From assembly GCA_016110215.1 (NCBI GenBank), contig JADWQD010000014.1, positions 496,001 through 560,000 on the forward strand: a stretch of DNA of 64,000 nt, read 5' to 3'. This DNA comes from Capronia americana. Lineage: Eukaryota; Ascomycota; Eurotiomycetes; Chaetothyriales; Herpotrichiellaceae. Positions within the stretch are counted from its first letter, which is position 1; the number at the start of each line of letters is the position of its first letter. The position numbers were made by a program, and so were the translations under genes. The notes under the pieces are model-generated. The model was not told the origin of the DNA. It saw only the letters and a list, made by a program, of their open reading frames with translations, and did not search any database. Shown here piece by piece: positions 21,661-32,502 of the stretch.

Positions 21661-23606
21661 ATGTCAGATCTCGCAGATGCGTCTGGCAGTGCAGGCGATG
21701 GCACGAACAGGTCCTTAGAGAGCCGAAGTTCTCTGTCGAGAGATGCGAACGGCGCCACGTCCCCTATCCTGCCCCGCCATTCCAGCCAGGCCTCTCCGCC
21801 TACGGACCAGCCAAAGAAGAAGCGCAAGGTGAATCATGGTCAGTATCGGCCCCAAAAGCTCTCTGTCTTCGCTGGAATTGACATCTCTTAGCATGCGTCT
21901 ATTGCCGACGTTCGGTAAGCCAGTGTGACCTTTGTGACCCCGGAGTACCGAAAAATCGAGTGCTCGCCGAGAATGATGATGGGCTGACTGCTGCGCCGGT
22001 GGGATACACAGCATATGACTTGCGATTCTGTACGACACCCTGCTCCTCGATGCTGAGCGCGTCGCCTTTTGTTGCCCTGTTGTTTGGCTAACGCAACCCT
22101 CTACGGAGGGGCCGTGTCTCAGGATCGACCTTGCAAACGCTGTATCAAGAGAAACATTGGGCATCTGTGCCATGACGAACCAAGAGAAGGACATGGCTAT
22201 CACAAAAAGTCCAAAACCGACTCAGACATGGCTGGGACGGACGAGCAGTCTTCGCCAACGGATGACTTCCCGCCGGCTCCAAGCTTGCCAGGCCCCGCCT
22301 TGATAGACGACTCTGCTCCCAACCTGCTGCAAGATGACAATATTGGACTGAGACCGCCCGCCAATGACACCATGGCAGTCTCCAATTCGAGTACAACCGC
22401 TCCAAGTGCTGCTATCAATGGCAATGCTCAGGCTCGTAAGTCACTCGCCAATGCTGGAGGACTCGGGTCTCTGATGATGCGCAGACTTCGGTTATAACGA
22501 GCCATGGCTCGGTACTCAACATAGGTTTCATGACATGCAGGCGTTCCATCCTAACTTTATGTTCAACGCGAACGAGGTCACGGACGAGTTCAACCTCTTG
22601 AACGATTTCCTCAGCAACAGCCTGTTCGAAGAAACAGGCATGTATTCCACCGAAGAGTTCCAAGGCCCCTTCAACGACCCCTCCTTCATGAACTCCATGG
22701 CCGCATCATCCTTCCCGCACACAGGCGTCGATACTTTACCCCCACCGGACCAGATCAACCATAATCTGTCGACACACCAGACCAATGCACTCCACGCTGC
22801 GATGATATCGAGGCCACCGAGTGTAATGCCAGTTTCTGACAAAGCGCGCGAGAAATACTACATGATGGCGGCAGATCCGACCGGGCAAGAACCACCGGAA
22901 GAGCGCATGCAGAAGCTGCTGAAGGCGAAGTACGACGCAGGAATGCTGCGGCCGTTCAACTACGTGAATGGCTATGCACGACTTAACAAGTACATGGAGA
23001 AGCATATGAAGCCACATTCTCGTCACAAGATCCTGATGCAGCTTGATCAGTTTCGGCCCAAGTTCAGAGAAAGAATGCAAAGCTTGACCGATATTGAGCT
23101 GGTGCTGGTTGAGATGTGGTTCGAGAGGAGTTTGATGGAGTATGATAGAATATTTGCCAGCATGGCAATACCTGCCTGTTGCTGGAGGAGGACGGGCGAG
23201 ATCTTTAGAGGCAACAAGGAGATGGCCGAGTTGATTCAAGCGCCTATCGAATCTCTGCGTGATGTGAGTGGCAAGAACCATGACGGTCCGGATCTGCGTT
23301 AACAGCTGCAGGGCAAGCTTGCTATACATGAGATCATCGTCGAAGACCAGCTCGTCAGTTACTGGGAGAAGTTCTGTGCTATCTGCTTCGATCAGCAGCA
23401 GAAAGCCATGCTCACGAGCTGTACGCTGCGCAGCCCCACGGCGGGTGCAGATGCCGAACCCATTCATTGCTGCTTCTCCTTCACCATCAGGCGAGACAAT
23501 CATAATATGTGAGTGTCCCTATCCAAGTCGTTGAGTTTGCTGACATCCTGCCAGACCCTCGTTGATTGTCGGTAACTTTCTGCCTATGAACCCTGCCCAG
23601 CGCTGA
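21661..23606 (+). CDS. RDS2: Rds2-type Zn2Cys6 transcription factor of gluconeogenesis
   Basis: Seven exons: 21661-21838, 21892-21914, 22012-22029, 22123-22435, 22485-23263, 23312-23508 and 23555-23606; 519 aa. After a KKKRK nuclear signal the spliced zinc cluster reads Cys-X2-Cys-X6-Cys-X5-Cys-X2-Cys-X8-Cys. It is built from four exons, two of them only 23 and 18 nt. The C-terminal half matches yeast Rds2 closely in order: 'AADPTG...PPEERMQKLLKAKYDAGMLRPFNYVNGYARL', 'DIELVLVEMWFERSLMEYDRIF', 'MAIPACCWRRTGEIFRGNKE', then a PAS-like end with 'CCFSFTIRRD' and 'IVGNFLP'. Yeast Rds2 and the Aspergillus AcuK/AcuM class activate gluconeogenic genes on non-fermentable carbon. I recognise the Rds2 branch rather than the Ert1 branch. 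Micro-exons make automatic annotation likely to miss the DNA-binding domain. Confidence 0.93.
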
Positions 23607-23737
23607 AATGAGGGCACGGCTTGTGTAGTGTACCCTCCAACAAGATGATGAAAATATGAGAACATTCATAGTTGGATCAGGTTCCCCTTAATCTGTGCTT
23701 TTTCGTTCGTTTTTCATTGGGATGGCACTTGTTCAGT

Positions 23738-23743
23738 CACGTG
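23738..23743. promoter_or_regulatory. CACGTG E-box upstream of ZIP4
   Basis: A CACGTG palindrome 81 bases before the chosen ZIP4 start, in the 217-base spacer after the Rds2-type gene. It may bind a Cbf1-like or other bHLH factor; this is inference from the motif only. Confidence 0.3.
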
Positions 23744-23823
23744 CAGACGCCCTTCAATTCAATACAGCATTCACTTGGTGGTCCCTCTTCCTCAACTTGA
23801 TGAATGTAGTACCTGCCGGACCA

Positions 23824-26800
23824 ATGTTATCACAAGAGCTGGCAGGACGGGCGCAGTCCATTCTCGGTAGGCTCAACTTGAACTCACCCTCACCTTCACC
23901 TGAGTTTACTGACAGCTAAACAGATTTCGCAATCCATCTGGAACATGTCCTCCTCAACAAAGCTAACCTTGCCGCCCAAGATTTTCCCGATTTTTCTTCT
24001 TACTTCGCCATCCTCCCTTTACAGCGCAAAGACCTGTCTCCCGAGCTCCGCGTTGAATTCGACCGCAAGGGCGTTGCGCTCTGGAACAAGTGTTGCAATT
24101 TGGACAGCAGCGACGCCAGCCAATGGACACACATTAGTCTTGCGAAAGGTGGAATGCGTGATCTAAGAACCCAGTATTCCTCTGACACTTGCCGCAGTGA
24201 GATCGTTCTCCTATTTCTTACTTGAAAGTGCAGGAAGCATCAAGCGAAAAAGTGCGGTTCCGCGTTTTGGGATCCCGAGACCGTCTTCACTTACACCTAC
24301 CTCACAGGCCATCCTCGACTCTTCAAAATTGCTATCAGGGCCAGTAAAAGCTGTCTCGGTACGGCATTCATCTGCTAGAATTGCCCTCAACTCACTTTGG
24401 CCTCTAGATGCCGGGCTCCTGGACATCGCCTCAGATGTCATCGAACAGCTGGCCTCAAAAGAAGAGCAGCTTTCGAAGAATGCCGACCATGATGATCTCA
24501 ATGTCGGTAGTTTCACTGAGAGCTTCCGAGCACAGTATCTTTTGCTGCGGATCACATTAGTGAGATTCCCGGATCTGTTCCACAACCTGCTCTAATATGT
24601 ACCAGGTATGGAGACAGAACCGTCTGGACCTGGCCGAACATTTCTATGTCAATCAACTGGAGCCTCTTCGGCATAATTTGGCACCTGAACGGATTGGAGA
24701 ACTCGTCGACTTATGCTACGAGATCGGCGATGATCAACTCAACAAGAAACAAGCCAGCTTGGCAGCGAAGTGGCTCGGAAGAGGTTGTCAGATATTGCTC
24801 GAACAATCAACTCAGATGAGTGAAGTGGACACAGTTGAGCTCAAACTCTCTCTCATGCACACTCATGGTAAGGAGAACACTGTCGACATATGCAGAGGCC
24901 GTACTCATGCCTCCTGCAGTCCGAGCACTGCTAGCGAGTGACAATCCAGAGGATCAGCAAGGGGCCATCGGGGCTCTGAAAACACTTTCCGAAGTGAGAA
25001 TTCCGGCTTGCACGGCAGCTGAGCCGCAGGAGCTGACAAGCACAGGAATTTCCTCAGAAGGTTGCTGTAATCCTGCTTCAGTTGGAGGAGTACGTGAAAG
25101 ATCCAACAGCAAATGCAACCGCATTTTATTTCGGTATGCGTGATCCTTTGCGCACTATGCCTGCTGCATATACCTGACTATTCAAAGAACTAATGAAGGT
25201 TGTTCGATCTGTTCATTTGATACCGTCCAACCACAAGTTGTGAGTCCGATACTCCTCGGGGAAAGGATCATTGCTCTGACTTAGCAGGATCCTACATTAC
25301 GTACACCATTTGAAGAGACTAAGGTATAACAGTCCAGGTCAGATTCTTTTTGACTATTCAACTGAAGGGTGCTAGTGTGGTCAGAGCAGTCAGTGTTTTG
25401 GACGCCTACATCGTGACAAGGCTGGCACCAAACGGTGAAGAAGAATGGACAGAGAGCACCATTATTACGTTGATCTGGCTCATGACTTCCGAAGCCATTG
25501 ATGACGTTCAGCTGAAGCTATCTGATTTCGAAGAATCGTTCACCAGGGTACACCAAGCCTGGGGAAATGTCCTCAGTACAGAAGCAACACATGGTGTACT
25601 AGTGGTAGGTGCTAGGCTCTGCTTTAGAGAATTGCTAACCTTGTCGCAGCTATTCTGGAAACAGATTGAGCATAATTTTCACCATGACCTGAAAGAGCGT
25701 ACGGTTCGATGGTGTCAACTTGCACTGCATCCACTATTCAACAATGCAGGAGACCACAATATCGGCAAACTCGAAAGGTAGAGCCCTGCATGCTCGAATC
25801 CAACTATGGCAGCTGATCAGTGCCAGAAAGATAGTCAAATGTTACATCGATCTTGGCAAGCTCGATGCTGCCCGGGAGGTGTTGGAAATGATGTCCTCGG
25901 CTCGGAAACAGCATGCTCTGTCCCGGTATTTGCGATACAGTCTTGCCCTTCGCCGAGGCATTGATGAAGAAGGTACAGCTTCCATCACGATTTGTATCGA
26001 CCATCTGGCTAACAGCTCATCAGTACAGTCGGCACTCGCCTCATTAGCTACACAGCATGACGGCCGAAATCGATTGCTGTTCGCTGCAGCCTCGGAAGCC
26101 TTGCAGTATGGCGGCAGAACCCAAGGTGCCCTGTTACTCCAGCGAATTCTGGACAAATACAACGACAATCTGCCTCCCGAGATCGATGCATTCGCACTAC
26201 TCAGGTAAATCTTTGTTGGTCCCCTTCTCAGCTTGTCTGACTGCACAGATGTACGGCACGGCTCCTAATCTCGACAGTCTCGGAATCGAGCGCCGTCAAC
26301 GAAGAGCTCCTGTCCCGTCTATGTGGGATCTTCAAGTCCGGTAATGCTAGAAGCCGCTTCTTGAACCATCTGCTAATATTGATCAGCCGCGTTGTCGACA
26401 CAAAAGTACCAGAACAGTCAACGACAAGACACCGCACTCCTGCTGCAGGAGAGTAGATGGTTCGAGAAAACAAGTTACAACACGGCCGTGCGAAATCTGA
26501 AGACCTGGCCAACCAGGTATCTGATCGACTTGTTGCACTACTCGTGCCAGGTACGTTTTATTAGCCTTTGCTCACTTCCAGACTGACAGTTCGGTAGGTC
26601 CAATACCCAGCAAATGTACCGCAAGGCGCACACCGCGATAAACTCATCCACGAGATCAACTCAAAATACATCCAGGCCATTCTCTCCACCGTCCAGGCGA
26701 GGTCCACAACCCCGTTAAGCACGACGGAAGACCTGCCGAAAACATCCTACTCTGGCAAGGCACCACCATGTTCGCCAATGGATATCAAGCTCACGCTTTA

Positions 26801-27725
26801 TCGAAATGTGTTCAACAACTACACACAAATCCACAGCCTAAGAAGCACATTGCATGACTCTACTGCGGCTGACCATACTACCAAGGAACCTATTGAAGGT
26901 ACGACGCAAAAGCAAATGGTGCTGACACCCCTTGCCTTCGAAGCCCTGCTTTTCATGCAGTGGTCAAGCACAACAGGCGCACCTGAACAGGGTCCGACCG
27001 TCGTGGACGAACCATCACTCAAGCAGATAATCGACCAAACCATGGCGCTTAATCCACCGCAAAAGATATTTTCGATCTTCGCCCACATGGTCCTCTCCGC
27101 CGGCACGGGGAAGCCCCGTCGATTGGATCCAGGCTTGTCCGGGCCTCCTGTGCTCCCTGCCTCCAGCACGGTGAATCTTCTTGCAAAGCTGATCACCGGC
27201 CTGCGAAGTTGTCCAAGTTACGATGCCGCACAAGGAGCTAAATGGATAAGATGTATGATACAAGTTGTTCTCGACCAGCGGGAAACAGCGCCCGCCGAGG
27301 AGATGAAGAGCCTATCTGCCGACTCGCCAGATATCGCCGCAGTAGTAAGCCACTGCAAGAAGAACCTCAGCACCCTAGCCAAGCTCACAGAACATGCACT
27401 CACTTTCGCGCGGTCGAATAATACCTACCCGGCCGAGGAATTGCAATGGCTTGCCACCACGTTGTTCAACCTGGCGATCGACCTTTACTTGATCCCCTCC
27501 TCTTCCTCTTGCGGAACCCCAGATGGCACATCAATGCCGGAGACAGGGGAAAGAAAAGAGTCGGAAACCGACGGTGCCACGCGACCAGAGTCTTGGGCCA
27601 AGAGAGCGGTCGAGTTCGCGGAGGTGCTCGCTTTGAATGCATCAGCTGCTAACAAGGGTGAGGATGCAGCCATGCTCTCCAAGACATTGAGGGAGAGATG
27701 CCACAGGTTCAAGTGGGATGTCTGA
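23824..27725 (+). CDS. ZIP4: Meiotic crossover protein Spo22/Zip4 (TPR repeat)
   Basis: Sixteen exons, 1,047 aa: 23824-23866, 23924-24148, 24198-24251, 24308-24358, 24408-24559, 24606-24867, 24920-24993, 25058-25133, 25188-25239, 25288-25323, 25376-25604, 25650-25777, 25827-26204, 26249-26340, 26387-26550 and 26598-27725. All 15 introns are GT-AG, 44-64 nt, and phases agree throughout. Spo22/Zip4 belongs to the ZMM group that promotes crossovers and synaptonemal complex assembly in meiosis; it is a long TPR-like helical scaffold. Family landmarks are the N-terminal helix repeat, 'WNKCCNLDSSD', 'LAEHFYVNQLEPL', 'AAKWLGRGCQIL', 'ELKLSLMHTH', 'VVRSVHLIPSNHKL' and 'WFEKTSYNTAVR'. An in-frame ATG at 23800 would add eight residues. 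The short exons 24308-24358 and 25288-25323 are the least certain joins. No stop or frameshift breaks the frame. Confidence 0.87.
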
Positions 27726-27747
27726 CCTATGAATGTGAATCATTCCT

Positions 27748-27795
27748 GATTCGCGTCGACTTTTGTGGTCTAGATTCGCGTCGACTTTTGTGGTC
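27748..27795. repeat. Tandem direct repeat of 23 bp after ZIP4
   Basis: The 23-mer from 27748 to 27770 (beginning gattcgcgtcg) is repeated exactly at 27773-27795, a 25-base period, starting 22 bases after the ZIP4 stop. It lies in the presumed 3' untranslated region. Probably a local duplication. Confidence 0.7.
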
Positions 27796-28663
27796 CATGT
27801 ACCACTTGGGACTGCTCAATCAAGGCAGCGCGATACAGGCGGACCCAGGAAGTGGGGGCGGTGCGTTGCGAATGTATCTACTGCCATACGCTACCTGCCT
27901 GCCTGTCTCCCCTATCTCGTCATCCATGGAACAGATACGATGAAGTAGTTGTGCTCGAATGATTGAGTTGTGAACGTGAGAGCAGATCAATCAATTCCCT
28001 CTTAGGAAAGAAGCAGACTTGAAGAAAGTAAGGCGAACCTCGAGGTCAGATCATGTCATTAGTTCTTCAAGGGTAGACTGTATTACTCTAATCGGTTCCG
28101 GCTCGGGTGCGGCAGAGTATGTACAGCCGCGCATTGCGCCGACTACCTTGTGCTCCAGATGATCGGAGAAAGTAATAGGCATTGGAAGTGCAAGTCTAGT
28201 CTAGAGGAAAGCTGGCTGAATTCATCGGTCGAGCTTGGACGATATGAGTTCCTTGCCTCTTCTCATGCATCATATCCGGCTGGATCGCCTCCGTTCTGTT
28301 TTGATGGCGTTGCCGAACGCTGTGATTGCTCTTCCTTTCCAACGGAGAATACTGACCAAGCTAACGCGCGCCACTATATTCAACCCGATCTGCTGTGTCT
28401 CCTCATCGTAAAACTCTCCAAGACGTTGGAGTGGGGTATCTCTGCAAGAAAAGTGTCATGAAGGAATGAAAAATGTTGTATGTGGCTGGGTGTATTTTTA
28501 CAGGTTGAGCAAGGGGTCGTTCAAGTTTCGAGATCTCCAGATTCTCGTTCGTCTGTGGGAGGGCTTGATCCGATGGTGGCATCTCACATGCTAAAACCGG
28601 AAAACTGTACTGTTATCCACGGCCCGCCGGGAAAGGGTTGGATGAGTCGGTCTGACTTGCTTG
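27796..28663. other. Convergent intergenic region between ZIP4 and the bHLH gene
   Basis: No coding, RNA or transposon signal seen. It lies between two 3' ends and probably holds both untranslated regions. Confidence 0.35.
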
Positions 28664-30253
28664 TCACTGGCGCCACCCTGGTACGTCAGTGTACAGTGGC
28701 ATGCCTGCTCCTCCACCACCGGCCCCGCCACCGAGCGCTCTCCCAGTTGTCGGGTCCATTCCGAGCTTGGTTCGTAGCTCCTCAACCCTTTCTTTCGTAC
28801 GCCTGACCTTGGCCACAACCACCTCAAGCTTTTTCATAGTACTTTGCTTTCCCAAGTCTTCCAATTCGGGGACAAGATCGTAGAGTTCCGCATACGAGCG
28901 AGCTGTGGCGTCTCGGCGCCTCTGCTCAGAATTCGTATGGTTTGCTTTCTTCTGTTCCAGGCTGAGCGGAACTCTAGAAGTGCTTTTCTGGCTGGGTTGG
29001 GCTTTCCTGGGCTTCGGCGTCGGTCCAGCGGTCTTCTTCCGAGGTGGTTTGAGAGGGGGGGCTTTCGTGTTTCGGGGTGGGCGAGGTTTGGAGCCTGGCC
29101 ACGGCGCTGGAGAAGGCGACCTTGGCTGTTCCATAGTGTCCTCGTCTTCTTCCTCAGCCTCTGCATCTTCGTCTTGTTCCGGGGTGCGTTGAATATCAGG
29201 CGTTTCGGTTCCGAGAGGTGTCTGTGGTTTGCTGTTGGAAAGTGGTGTCGGTGGTTGGGAGAGGGAGGCTTTTGTCTCGGCCTTGACAACGGAGCGTTTC
29301 CTACGAGGATTGGATTGAGGTGGAGAAGGTTGAGTCGACCCAGCATGTTGAGCAGGTACTACAAACCCGTTACGAGGCTGCTGATCTCGGGCAAAGTCAT
29401 CGAAATTCCTTTTCTTTGCCCAGTTAGGACTAGATGGTTGGGTGTTTGGCTGTGTGTTAGGCTGAGTTGTACTTGCACTGGTCGGTTCTAGCCATTCGCC
29501 AAGGGGATTGTTCATTTGTAGTCCTTGAGGCAGATCCGGGTCCATTGGGTTGTGGATAGCAGCGTAGCCACTCGTTTGAAAGCGCGTGTCGGTGCCAAAG
29601 CCCATTCCCAGGCGAGACTGGGTTGGCATGTTCATCATATTCTGAGCGGGAAATGTTTGCTGCCATCCTTGAGTGTACGCCGGTTGCATTGAGGCCGCGG
29701 ATTGTAGTTGAGCGATGAGTGGATTTTGAAACGCGGCATCGGTGTACGCAGCACCATGCATGCCACCAACGAGCGCGTTTGGCTGTGTGACTGCACCAAT
29801 GTCCTGTCCGAGCATGGTGTGGCCATACGGAAAACCACCCCCGGTCAGCTGAACGGGGTCCATGCCAGCCCTCTGGCCCAACGCCGTGTCTGAACCCACA
29901 AACATGGGGGGCATGTCGAAGAACTGATCATGCTCGGCTGGTAGGTTGAAGTGGGAATGGGCAAGAGGCTTGTTGGCGGCGGCAGTTTGATCGAAGCCTT
30001 GCAGAAAGTTGTCCAGGTCCTGGTTCTCGTGAGCATTGAGGAGAGGTTGCCCGGGAGGAGGGCCCGGGGTGATGAACTCGGGTAATCCGATGCCATGAAG
30101 GTTTTCGGGTTGATCTGAAGCCGAGATGTAAGCAAATGCGTCGTCAGACAGGGCAAAGGGAGAATGAAGAAAGGTCAGAGAGGTGTAGGCCATACAACCG
30201 AATGGGAAGTTTTGTGGTCCTCCATGGGACGACATCCTTTGGGTTGCCAACAT
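28664..30253 (-). CDS. bHLH transcription factor
   Basis: From the ATG at 30253 the frame codes for 529 aa. The N-terminal two thirds are Pro/Gln/Asn-rich and probably disordered, with an activation-domain look. A basic Pro/Lys-rich linker with 'PPRNTKAPPLKPPRKK' and 'TPKPRKAQPSQKSTS' leads to the bHLH at about residues 425-490. Its basic region holds His-X3-Glu-X-Arg-Arg ('NHTNSEQRRRDATARSYAEL'), the residues that read CAnnTG E-boxes; loop and helix 2 follow ('LEDLGKQSTMKKLEVVVAKV'). The C-terminus is Gly-rich. A possible in-frame 81-nt intron (GTATGG donor, CTTCAG acceptor, about 30122-30202) lies near the N-terminus; removing it would cut 27 residues. The longer frame upstream of 30253 starts only with GTG and is not used. 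Target genes unknown. Confidence 0.85.
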   Translation of the reverse strand: MLATQRMSSHGGPQNFPFGCMAYTSLTFLHSPFALSDDAFAYISASDQPENLHGIGLPEFITPGPPPGQPLLNAHENQDLDNFLQGFDQTAAANKPLAHSHFNLPAEHDQFFDMPPMFVGSDTALGQRAGMDPVQLTGGGFPYGHTMLGQDIGAVTQPNALVGGMHGAAYTDAAFQNPLIAQLQSAASMQPAYTQGWQQTFPAQNMMNMPTQSRLGMGFGTDTRFQTSGYAAIHNPMDPDLPQGLQMNNPLGEWLEPTSASTTQPNTQPNTQPSSPNWAKKRNFDDFARDQQPRNGFVVPAQHAGSTQPSPPQSNPRRKRSVVKAETKASLSQPPTPLSNSKPQTPLGTETPDIQRTPEQDEDAEAEEEDEDTMEQPRSPSPAPWPGSKPRPPRNTKAPPLKPPRKKTAGPTPKPRKAQPSQKSTSRVPLSLEQKKANHTNSEQRRRDATARSYAELYDLVPELEDLGKQSTMKKLEVVVAKVRRTKERVEELRTKLGMDPTTGRALGGGAGGGGAGMPLYTDVPGWRQ

Positions 30254-31018
30254 CAATTGAGCCCCTCCTCCACCTCTTCCACCAGGCTGCGCCACGGCAG
30301 CCTAGACGTGTAGAGAGCAAGCAGTAGGCAGAGCACGAAATGAGGTACGTTGGTGCGAAGAATCGAGCCTCGTTCGGTCAATAGGCGGGGGTGAAGAAGT
30401 GTCGAGGCTAAGGCGAGATGATCTGCACAGAGTAGCCTGAGGGACGCGGGATTGGTGAAGAGAAGGCGGAGCGAGCGTCAGACAACCGGGAACATTGAGT
30501 TGATGCGAAAGACTCGAGCGAAGGTGAAGTCGGGAGTCAGTGGTGGTGTAGGTTCAGGACCCAAGTTCTGTTGGGAAGGGTTGACGAGAAAGGGAATGGG
30601 CCGAGGAGCTGTTGGAACAAGAGAAGCAGAGGTTGCGGTGCAGAAGACAGCCGCAGGTGAACTAGAAAAGAGGCCTTGTCGGTGCCGGGAGTGATATGAG
30701 CGTGAGTCGAAGTCAGGTCAGGGCAATGGAAGGAAGCATTGGAATCTTTCACATGCGATTTTCGAATTGATGGCCACTTCACATTCAAAACCAGCAACGA
30801 TGCTCAACGTCCTGCATGAGCCGCGGCCAGCCAATCAAGCCCCGCCAAGCCGCGGCTCGTCCTGCCCACTCAGCGTGGGCGTGGGCGTGGCACGTGACCG
30901 TCATCCTCTTCCCCCGCCGGCATAAGCACGTCTCCATCTGCTACTGTATTCAAAAACCCCGTCGCGATGCCCGAGTCAAGCCAATATGTATCCAAAGAAT
31001 CCAGTAAACAAACGGCCG
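30254..31018. promoter_or_regulatory. bHLH gene upstream region with E-box
   Basis: A 765-base spacer between two minus-strand genes, holding the bHLH promoter. A CACGTG at 30891-30896 sits about 640 bases before the bHLH start, in the 13-mer ggcacgtgaccgt (30889-30901), which is identical to 6298-6310. The factor could regulate itself; this is inferred from motif and class only. Confidence 0.4.
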
Positions 31019-32326
31019 CTACTTTCGGCCCTGTGTGAAACCCCATACTCCTTGTACTCCGTCAGTGCCCTTCCTCTCCCAACACCCACGCAGGTTCTGC
31101 CCCGGGGTCATCTGCACAACCACCTGGCCGTCAGCTGCTACCCAGTCCATCGACATCATCCCTGTGAGCTTGTTCGATTGCCAAAACAGCATGAACCAGA
31201 TGTGCGCAATAGTTTCTCCCCATGTGAACACCCTGATCCTCCAGAGACTGTCATCTGCCGACTCTTTGACAATCCACGTACCCCAGCCGACTTTACCTAG
31301 TTCGATCGTTTTTGCAACATTCTCCCATGCCCGGACGAACTGATCCCCAGTCCAAAGTGCGGGCTTTGGCCGTCGGGTCTCTGCCGCATCACGCTTCCGG
31401 CGCGCGGTAGACCCCAGGAGTTTCAGTGTGGCCTGTGGAGATTTCTCTGCTAGTCTGACCCAAAATTGCCAGTATCCTCGCTCCAGCACCCTAACGTCTC
31501 GCGCCACACACGCCGGCCGGAAATGGTACATTTGAGATGTGAACTTGTCCAGATCGTCTGTGATGTGTGTTGTAAAGTTCGCCTGGCTTCGCTGCGGCAA
31601 GAATTCCGGGAGAGGACGGACTTCATCAGGCCGTTGCCTAATGCGATTTCCAAACGGTGGCGTCGTCGCCGTCGTCGACACCGGTGGCCGTTGTGCAGGA
31701 GCATCCACGTGAGTCCCTCTGCAGCGACATGACGTCGGAGTCTCCGTTCGAGTGGCCTCGCATGTGGTTGGTGACCGGAATTGGTTGAAGTGCACGGGGC
31801 TGGAGGTTGGAGTCGGATAAGAAGAGGACGCCCGCCGTTCTGGCGTGGTCAGGTCGATCACGAATGGAACCGGTGACTTCTGAGACTCGTTGTGCTTTTT
31901 CATCGGGCCTCCATGGTTCAGCATACGCGACGGCGACACAGACTGAGTGGACTCGGCATCATCTGCGGCAGAAACTCCGCAGGCAGGCGGAGCACTCTCA
32001 TGAGACTTTGGGAAACAGGGTGCAGTTCGTTTGTGCTGCTCCAGGCTACCCGAGCGGACGGGATGCATATACTCGCTGTCCGCCCCCTTGGTGCGTAACT
32101 TCTTGCTTTTCTGGCTGGAACTGGCGACAAACACCGCTCTCCCGCTTGGACTTCGGTGTGGTCGGAAGGGCGAGCTGAGAAGCGACAAATCCGTACACGA
32201 CTTTCCCTCCACGCTCGCCTTGTTGGGAGTTAAGAAGGAGTTGGAGATGCAGATGGTTTCGGAGTGAGCGCGCCGGTGCTCGGTTCCCACAGTGGATACG
32301 TAGATGGAATCGGCTATCGAGGTCAA
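31019..32326 (-). CDS. Uncharacterised protein with SUMO-interaction-like motif (start uncertain)
   Basis: An open frame of about 435 codons. The first two thirds are Ser/Pro/Thr-rich and disordered. 'PFVIDLTTPE' near residue 155 has the hydrophobic core plus acidic flank of a SUMO-interacting motif. The last 150 residues look folded and Trp-rich: 'VLERGYWQFWVRLAEKSP', 'GWGTWIVKESADDSLWRIRVFTWGE', 'IWFMLFWQSNK' and 'MDWVAADGQVVVQMTPG'. I believe similar C-terminal regions occur in other fungal hypothetical proteins. The 5' end is unresolved: the frame is open up to a stop near 32385 without an ATG, and the first in-frame ATG is at 32068 (residue 87 of this frame). A short upstream exon or a sequence error is possible. 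Function unknown. Confidence 0.7.
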   Translation of the reverse strand: MTSIADSIYVSTVGTEHRRAHSETICISNSFLTPNKASVEGKSCTDLSLLSSPFRPHRSPSGRAVFVASSSQKSKKLRTKGADSEYMHPVRSGSLEQHKRTAPCFPKSHESAPPACGVSAADDAESTQSVSPSRMLNHGGPMKKHNESQKSPVPFVIDLTTPERRASSSYPTPTSSPVHFNQFRSPTTCEATRTETPTSCRCRGTHVDAPAQRPPVSTTATTPPFGNRIRQRPDEVRPLPEFLPQRSQANFTTHITDDLDKFTSQMYHFRPACVARDVRVLERGYWQFWVRLAEKSPQATLKLLGSTARRKRDAAETRRPKPALWTGDQFVRAWENVAKTIELGKVGWGTWIVKESADDSLWRIRVFTWGETIAHIWFMLFWQSNKLTGMMSMDWVAADGQVVVQMTPGQNLRGCWERKGTDGVQGVWGFTQGRK

Positions 32327-32502
32327 TTCAGGGGCAGTCCGCGGGCGAGGCAGGTTCAGTCGAGCTGGCCGCCAGCCTCTGTCCTTCAGTCAGTGACTTT
32401 GTGTGAATATGGGCGCATGCGAATGGCATTGAGGCAGGCCCGTCACTATCTTTCTTTACCTGAAGGCCGCAAATAACACGCTAAATATCAATCCGCGTTA
32501 AT

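Noticed and set aside
24868..24895. A 28-nt intron in ZIP4 ending at the first AG
   Set aside because: Too short for a fungal intron; the next AG at 24918-24919 gives a 52-nt intron and restores 'MHTHVRALLASDNPED' in the family frame.
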